From NCBI GenBank assembly GCA_027604705.1, contig JADHYV010000001.1, forward strand, positions 496,001 through 560,000: a DNA stretch of 64,000 nucleotides. The letters run 5' to 3'. The position numbers were made by a program, and so were the translations under genes. Positions 57,893 through 64,000 of this stretch are shown here, piece after piece. Every line of letters begins with the position of its first letter. Positions within the stretch are counted from its first letter, which is position 1. The notes beneath the pieces are model-generated. The model was not told where the DNA came from, searched no databases, and was given only the letters and a program-made list of their open reading frames with translations. Source of the DNA: Allomyces arbusculus. Taxonomy: Eukaryota > Blastocladiomycota > Blastocladiomycetes > Blastocladiales > Blastocladiaceae.

Positions 57893-59228
57893 ATGGCCGC
57901 CCCGGGCATCGACACGCTCGCCGCGCTCAACCAGCTGTGCCCATCGATCTGTGCGCCGGCCTCGTTCTTGGTCGGAACCAACACTCTCAATTGCGTGATC
58001 GCGAGCTACCGCGCCCGCCCGATCCAGCGCGCGATCGTGGCTGCGGCCGTCGTCTCGTTGTTGTGCGACGCGATTATGCTCGGGTTCGGAATTTCCATGT
58101 ACACGGGCAGCCCAGGGACGACCGGGTTGGTCTTGTCGCTCGCGATCCTGAAGCGCGCGCACTCGACGGTGACGGCGCACCTGACGTATTTGCGCACGAC
58201 GGCGATGTTGGGCGCCAAGGGCGCGGCGATTCGCGGGTACGCGGTACGTACTGACGCGTGTGCACGGCCCGACGAGGTCAGCGCGGACCGCAGCGAAGGC
58301 GAAGATGACTGACTGGCATTGGCCTCGGCGCGATCACACCGGTCCCCGGCGTAGTCGTACTACACGGCCGTCTATGTGCTCATCGGCACGATCTCGATCG
58401 GGTGCCTGTTGGCCGCGGAGTCGATTGGCGGGTTCGGATCGTGGCGCGTGTTCACGCTGCCCCTGTTCCAATACGGGTTCGTGCTCGCTCACTCGCTCGC
58501 ACTTACCTTCTGTCTCGACCACACCGAGTGCTGACCTTTGGTGTCGGCGTCGCGCTCCGTGTAGCTACCGCATCACCAACATCATCTGCGTGCTGTGGTA
58601 CTCGATCCCGGCCGTTTTCACGGACCTGCAATTCGCGGTCGGCGCTGGCGCGAACGCGATCATGCTCAAGCGGTTTGCTGCGATCTCCCAGTACTACAAT
58701 GCGCGCATGTACTTTTCGTACGAGCTGGTGCTGTTGACCATCACGGTCGTCACGCTGCTCATGGATTTAACGATCCCGGGGATCATGGCACGCTTTCCGT
58801 TGTTCTCTCCTCGCCAGTCGTGCCGACGCGCTCTGACCTAATGATACCCTGCGCCGTAGGCCGCAAGCTTCACCGAACAAGTCCTGCTCTCGTTCATTTC
58901 GCTCAACGCAACATACTCGATCCGCGCCGCCTCGTCCACGTCCGACACGACCTCTGGCGGCAGCGGGTCCGTTTCTGGTACGGCCGGCACGGCGACGGCT
59001 GGTGGGAGTGCAGTCAGCGGTGTGGGCCGGCGCGCATCGGGCACGGTCGTGGCCGGGTCCATGACGGGTTTGGTCGCCAAGACGGGGGATACGCGCCGCG
59101 CGAGCGTGCCGGCCGTGAAAGTGACGATGGGGTCGGTGCCGCAGTTGGGTGTGGAGGTCAGGGAGAGCCAGTGCACGCTGCACGACAAGGCATTGCAGGA
59201 CAAGTTGCACGACAAGCCGGCGGCGTGA
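57893..59228 (+). CDS. Orphan multi-pass membrane protein
   Basis: Four exons (57893-58243, 58355-58476, 58565-58787, 58860-59228) give 354 residues. I do not recognise the family. About six to seven hydrophobic segments are seen, including IVAAAVVSLLCDAIMLGFGI, TGLVLSLAIL, AVYVLIGTISIGCLLAA, ITNIICVLWYSIPAVF and YELVLLTITVVTLLMDLTI. A Ser/Gly/Thr-rich tail of about 90 residues ends in LHDKALQDKLHDK. The layout resembles a seven-span receptor-like protein, but no diagnostic motif was found. The third intron appears to use a GC donor (GCACGC at 58788), since no GT in the right phase keeps the last membrane segment whole; this is the weakest junction. The other donors are GTACGT and GTTCGT. Confidence 0.7.
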
Positions 59229-59520
59229 ATTGGAGTTTTGGCGATGAGGTGAGGACTTCGGTGGGACGTAGTCTAGGCTGAACGTGGATAAGACGGAAAT
59301 CAGGTTTGGGCACGAGTGCTATGTAGGACCTCTTCAATCATGATTAAAGAATGCGGAGAGAGGATGCTAGGTGAACGACTTCATGTTTATTCAAAGTTGA
59401 GCACAAGATCAGCATCATCCTTGGCGCGCACGCAACAAAAAGGCGTGAGCGCCCCACACCTCCCACCGAATCCACGCGGCCCTCAACCACCCGCGCCCTC
59501 TCCACCCGCCACAGCGCCCT

Positions 59521-61010
59521 TTACGCCGTCGTCGCCTTCTTGACCATCTCAGGCGTGGGCGCCTTGGTCCAATCCACCTTGTGCGACCCCTTGACAATCA
59601 CGCCGGCGCGGTGCAGCTGCGACGGGAACCGCACAAAGTCGTCATACTCGCGCCACGCCCGCGCGAGCGGCGTGACTTCGGCCACACCGCCCGCCACGGC
59701 CAACCGCGCCTTTTCAATCTCGGCGCGCGCCGAATTCATGTCGACCTCCTCATCGAGATTCGTCGTCGCCGGCGCCGCCGGGTGCGGCACTTCCTTCAAG
59801 TAGGCGCGCGCCCAAGTGCGCGTCGCGCGCTCGACATCGACGGCCGCATCAATCACGGCCTGTCGCATCCGCGCAATCGTCTCGTGCTCGGCGAGTCGCT
59901 TGTTGTGGTCGGCGATTTCCGTGGCCGACGGCGGCCAGTAGGCAAAGGCGTACGGGTCCTTGCCGTCAATGAACGCGGGCGTGCGCTGCGGGTCGATCCA
60001 GGTCGCGAGTTCCGCCGGCTTGATGAAGGCGACCTTGGCCTGCACGACCGGGTCGAGCCAGGGCTTGATCAGTTTCCAAATGCCGTGGAAGAGCCAGGGG
60101 GCGTTCACGACAAGACAGGCGCCGAGCGATTCCGGGTAGTAGTTTTGCAGGCAGTTCACGAGGAACTTGACCATGTCGAGATCGGCATTGGCCATGGAGA
60201 AGCCCGTCATGTTAAAAACAATCGTCACGGTCTCGGCGGACCCGGGGGTCAGGAGCAGGCGCGTCGTTTCCATCACTGGGAGTTCACAGTGGGAAATTAA
60301 TGAATTGGTCAGTGCTGTTAGCTCCGCTGGAACTGGTGCGAACAGAACACCACGCAACTGTATACGGTGTGGCGCTCAAGCTGCTCGAGCGAATTGGCAC
60401 CGCGCTCGTGCGCCTTGACGTTGATGTAGATGATGGGGCGACCCTGCAAGTCGGTCTGGTACCAGAAACACTTGCCCGACGAGAACTGGTTCGCTTCCAC
60501 GAGGGCGTCGCCGTGCTCGAGCGTGCCCTGCGCGTTGTTGAGCACGCGCCAGCGCAGCGCGTCGACGAGCATGGCCTCGGCAGCGGGCACATCGAATTTG
60601 CGTGCGCGCAGGAACCGCAGCAAAAAGGCGTCAACGTGGTGGTCCTGCGCCGCGAGCCACAGCTCGGCGCGCAGGTCGGCGGCGGTGCAAATGGGCGCGT
60701 TCGACGTGGAGGCCGTCGGCGTCGCCGTCTTGGACGAGGGGTTCGATTTCTTCTTGTCCTTTTTGCCGGAATCAGCGGTCGTGGCGGCAAAGTCCTTGGA
60801 CGACGAGGGCGGGATCGGGGTCTCGGGCGGCTGCGAGATACGGTCAAGCACGCGCAGCCAGAGCGCGGCGAGCGCCGAGGTCTGCGCGGCCGACAGGTTG
60901 CCGAGGTGGCCCGGTGCGTGGACGGTGTCGGCGGTGGTGGCGCCGAGGGCCGACGCGGCCGAGGGCAGCGACGAGGACGACGAGGCGGCCGACGACGCGG
61001 GTTCGGCCAT
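59521..61010 (-). CDS. Sec14-like (CRAL-TRIO) phospholipid-transfer protein
   Basis: Two exons (61010-60359 and 60275-59521) give 468 residues. Residues 1-100 are Ala/Ser-rich with a basic KKDKKK cluster. The CRAL-TRIO N-terminal helices contain DHHVDAFLLRFLRARKFDVP. The lipid-binding domain follows: FWYQTDLQGRPIIYINVKAH, then TVTIVFNMTGFSMANADLD, then FLVNCLQNYYPESLGACLVV and NAPWLFHGIWKLIKPWLDP. The last is the family gate region. The tail is helical and basic. The 83-bp intron has donor GTTGCG and joins A|TG inside the domain, giving YMMETTRLLL. The family is clear. The lipid cargo and whether it is the true SEC14 orthologue are not. Confidence 0.92.
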
Positions 61011-61693
61011 GGTGATGGTGGTGGTGGTGGTGCTGGAGCTGGCGGTTCGCTGCAGTTGGCTCAAGCGGGGCAGTCGAGGGCGGCGGGATGCTGGACTCGA
61101 GAGAAAGGCGGTCTGCGAGCGTTTTGCGGGCGGCCTCGGCAGGTCTTGACGTGGATCGCAGCGGCAGCGGCGGCGGCGGCGGTGCGGCCCGGCGGACTGC
61201 TGACCGGCAGTGGCGGGGTGGAGCGGCGGATCGCTTGAGGCAGATCGACGGCCGGCCACGCGTCGCTCCCCTGGCCCCCTGGCCCGACGGCCGACCGCTT
61301 CGAAGCAAGCAAGCCCGGCCGCACACACGCCAAGAGCACGCTGCCAGCACGCAGCGCGCTCCCGTGACGCGACGTGATCGCGTCTCGACTTGTCTGTCCC
61401 TCCGCTCGCTCGCTCGGGCCACCCGACGGCCACCGCTCCGCACCGGCCGGCGACCGCGAACGACCCCGCGCGCGCACCGCCCAAGCAGCACGCTGCCAAC
61501 GGCGCTGCACGCACGCAAGCTCGTCACGCGCCGAGATCCAGCACCTGCCGCATTCCGCCCGGACACCCACCGCCCGACACCCGGCACCACCACCACCACC
61601 ACCACCCCGCCATGGTATCGGTGCCCACCGACTCGGCACTGCCCTCACACGCCCAACTGACCTGACCGCACAAATCAACACCTCGCCACCACC
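61011..61693. promoter_or_regulatory. Divergent promoter region of the Sec14-like gene and ARL3
   Basis: These 683 bp separate two divergent start codons. The part next to ARL3 is CA- and CCACC-rich leader sequence. A long minus-strand open frame overlaps it but is antisense and domain-free. Confidence 0.45.
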
Positions 61694-62302
61694 ATGCAGG
61701 GCCTGCTCGACCTGCTCCGCCGCCTGCGCCGCGCCGACCGCGAAGTGCGCCTGCTCCTGCTCGGCCTCGACCACGCCGGCAAGACGACGCTGCTCAAGCG
61801 CGTCAATGGCGAAGATTATACCGATGTGACGCCCACGACCGGATTCAACGTCAAGGCTGTGCAGGCCAACGGCGTCAAGCTGCATGTCTGGGACATTGGC
61901 GGGCAAGCCGCGATTCGGCCGTATTGGCGCAATTACTTTGAGAACACGGACGTCTTGATTTTTGTTGTCGACGCGACCGACAAGGATCGATTGGACGAGG
62001 CGTACGGCTCTTTCCTCATTTGGGTTGCGATTATGAACCGTGGATCTCACGAATTTCCGCGGATCGGGGACAGAGGCGTCGAGTTCAACCAGCTCCTCGC
62101 CGAGCCCAAGCTCGCCAAAGTGCCGGTGCTCGTCTTTGCCAACAAGCAGGACGTGCCCGAGGCGCTCCCTGCCGACGCTGTCGCGACCGCGCTCGGACTC
62201 AACACGTTGCGCGACCGCGCCTGGCAGATCCAGGCCTGCTCGGCCGTGGCCGGGACCGGTGTCCAAGAAGGAATGGAGTGGGCGTGCAAAACCACGAAAT
62301 GA
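61694..62302 (+). CDS. ARL3: ARL3-type small GTPase
   Basis: ARL3 releases lipidated cargo from UNC119/PDE6D carriers, classically in cilia. Two exons (61694-62001 and 62074-62302) give 178 residues (animal ARL3 has 182). GLDHAGKTT (residues 24-32) is the P-loop. [11 protein letters not shown] is switch [15 protein letters not shown] is switch II with the catalytic Gln, FANKQD is the G4 motif and [18 protein letters not shown] the end. The 72-bp intron (donor GTACGG, acceptor GACAG) is a multiple of three and has no stop. An unspliced message would therefore insert 24 residues instead of ending early; the family alignment shows it must be removed for a normal GTPase. Residue 2 is Gln rather than Gly. 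Confidence 0.94.
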   Translation: MQGLLDLLRRLRRADREVRLLLLGLDHAGKTTLLKRVNGEDYTDVTPTTGFNVKAVQANGVKLHVWDIGGQAAIRPYWRNYFENTDVLIFVVDATDKDRLDEAYGSFLIWVAIMNRGSHEFPRIGDRGVEFNQLLAEPKLAKVPVLVFANKQDVPEALPADAVATALGLNTLRDRAWQIQACSAVAGTGVQEGMEWACKTTK

Positions 62303-62609
62303 GCCAGACGACGACGCGTCGGTGGAGAGGGTAGGACTGCGTTTGTGTGGACGGGTGGAGAGGGTGGAGATTGCAGAGCAGAGGGGGACTGGTCTCATGG
62401 CACAACCGTTTTGGCGTTCCTCGTTTCGTTTCGTTTCGTTATTCGACTGGTGGATAATCACCAATATACCGTGGATACTCGTGGTGCGCGCCCGTCACAG
62501 CGATCCTCGACCTCATCGATTCGGAGAGAACAAAATGAGTGGTCTGCATGTATACGTTCGGTGGTACCCATCCTACGTCCAAAATTCAGCTCCCTCCCTC
62601 CCCCTCCGC
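62303..62609. other. Convergent spacer between ARL3 and the CLC gene
   Basis: These 307 bp contain both 3' ends. A short GTTTC pentanucleotide run lies near 62418-62440. No gene is seen. Confidence 0.45.
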
Positions 62610-64000
62610 TCACCCGCGCGCATTTCCACCCAACAACGACCGAAATACGCCCAAATTCGGCGAATCCACGGACCCGCCCCATCCCTCACTCCCGACCGGC
62701 GACCCGACCTGCCTCAACGGCACCATAAACTCATCCCCCAAATCGTCCTGCTCGACCGAATCCATTCTGCGCACGCGCGGGGACCACTCGGCCGCGCGCC
62801 GGGCCAAACTCGTTGGCGCCCTCGACGCCGCGCGCGAGACCGCCGCCGACGCGCGGCCCATGACCGCGGCTAATTGCCGGACCCGCGGCTCAATCAACGG
62901 GTCGAGCACGGGCGCCTGGTCGCGCTCGCGCTGCAGGGCCGCGGCGGTCCCCTGTGCGGCGTGCGCGGCACGAACCATGTCTTTCTTGGTGACGAGACCG
63001 CATAGCCGGCCGGCGTGTTTCACGTAGACGTACCGCAGACCGAGCTTGCAGAAAAGTTGATGCGCAAGGGCCGCGGGGGCCGTGGGCGGGAGGGCCAGCG
63101 GCGTCGCGTCGGTGAAGGAGCGCACGTCAACGTAAATGACGGGGGACGCGGTGGTGGTGGAGGACGAGGAGGAGGATGCGGGGGCTGCTGCGGTGGCGGT
63201 GGGGGACGGTAGGAACCAGGTCGAGGTTTCGGGGGTCGCGAGGCGCGTTGCGGCGTGCGCGGTGGCCGACGAGGAGGACGCAGCGCCTGCCGTCCCAAGC
63301 CGCGTCTTGTCGCTGGACGCATGCCCGGGGGTAGCCGGGACGGGCGAAACAAAATAGACGGGCGCGTTTGGGTACCTTGCCGCGGTCGTCGACGTGGCTA
63401 CCAAGCACAACAATCAGTCCTCCATCGGGCGTCGTCGACCAAACCGACATGAAAGCCCGCGTACCCAGGGCATACTCGAGATCCTGCCGCGTAATACACC
63501 CTTCAAGCCCCATCCGCACTGGATCATCGACAATCGGAAACGTGCCGACCGGCATCCGGTCCAGCGCAGCGCGCACCTGCGCGACGGCCATGCCATTATG
63601 CAACACGACCAAGTTCTCGGCGGGGGTCATGACATGACCCAGCGGGAACGGCACGACCGGGTCGGCGCGGTCCGCGTCTTTTGGGTCGAGGAACGGGTAC
63701 CCGCGCAGCTGAATCGTCAGGTTTGCCAGCCCGTCGCGTCCGCCTACGAGGTCGGCAACAAACTTGGCCACGACCACGACGAGAATCGTCGGCAGGACAA
63801 AGTTGAGCGCGCCTGTCAGCTCAAAGAGAATCACGACGATGCTGATGGTCATACGCTGTAGATGTCGGAAGAATGGGTCAGTTGTGCTCTGTGGAGGTTC
63901 GCGATGCACGAGTGGAGCGAGCGTACCGTCACGCCTGTCAGCGCGGCCGCCGCACCGAGCAACGCGTAGCTACCCGGCGTTACGCACACGCGATCGGCAA
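62610..64000 (-). CDS. CLC chloride channel/transporter, C-terminal part (gene continues beyond the window)
   Basis: The gene enters from the right edge, so only the C-terminal part is present. A partial exon (64000-63927) reads CVTPGSYALLGAAAALTGVT, a helix of the CLC membrane core. After an intron (donor GTACGC, acceptor CTACAG) the next exon (63855-63376) gives RMTISIVVILFELTGALNFV, the last membrane helices, then the first CBS domain with GCITRQDLEYAL. The final exon, down to 62610, has a Ser/Thr-rich insert and the second CBS domain (KLGLRYVYVKHAGRLCGLVTK), then a basic tail. The last intron is uncertain: donor GTACCC at 63375 or GTAGCC further in, with the acceptor between about 63270 and 63320. 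CLCs with two CBS domains serve vacuole or endosome anion transport in fungi. Confidence 0.9.

Noticed and set aside
61061-62464. Minus-strand open frame of about 467 codons
   Set aside because: It covers the antisense of ARL3 and the promoter region; its apparent similarity comes from the mirror of the GTPase codons.

Overview
This window is eukaryotic nuclear DNA, very GC-rich and gene-dense, with 22 recognisable protein genes on both strands. Most genes are cut by short introns (about 35-160 bp). Gene content points to a fungus that still makes flagellated cells. There is a CEP78-type centriole protein, ABCA-type half transporters and an ARL3 GTPase next to fungal-style ILV1, NAB2-like, PSY2/PP4R3-like and MRP17-like genes. 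With the base composition this suggests a zoosporic fungus, probably Blastocladiomycota (Allomyces/Catenaria-like). The phylum is an inference from gene content. I see no transposon, virus-like element, CRISPR array, rRNA or convincing tRNA.

Layout. 0-10 kb: an orphan leucine-rich protein, the splicing factor Prp18 (minus) divergent from the spindle-checkpoint protein Mad1 (plus), then D-aminoacyl-tRNA deacylase (minus). 10-25 kb: an empty 1.9 kb gap, threonine deaminase with an 8-base microexon, a NAB2/ZC3H14-like poly(A)-binding protein (minus) divergent from CEP78, then GAR1 (minus) divergent from mitochondrial ribosomal protein bS6m, and EMC6. 25-34 kb: the PP4 regulatory subunit 3, then two tandem C2-domain/glycine-zipper paralogues (all minus). 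34-44 kb: dynactin p150, deoxyhypusine synthase (minus) divergent from pseudouridine synthase Pus1, and a small coiled-coil protein resembling kinetochore Nnf1/PMF1. 44-59 kb: a membrane and surface block with a 1464-residue beta-helix receptor-like protein, two ABCA half transporters in head-to-head orientation, and an orphan multi-pass membrane protein. 59-64 kb: a Sec14-like lipid-transfer protein (minus) divergent from ARL3, and the 3' part of a CLC chloride channel/transporter that runs off the right edge.

How the genes relate. There is no operon. Several pairs share short divergent spacers (Prp18/Mad1, deoxyhypusine synthase/Pus1) that are probably bidirectional promoters. Mad1, CEP78, PP4R3, dynactin and the Nnf1-like protein all serve centrosome or mitosis functions, but clustering may be chance. 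The 44-59 kb stretch is the least ordinary part, with a surface beta-helix protein followed by membrane transporters and an orphan membrane protein.

Gene models were built by reading splice junctions by eye. For every complete multi-exon model the summed exon length is divisible by three, and most junctions were fixed by conserved protein sequence across the splice. The preferred 5' splice site here is GT-N-CG (mostly GTACGT, GTACGC, GTGCGT, GTCCGT) rather than GTAAGT.
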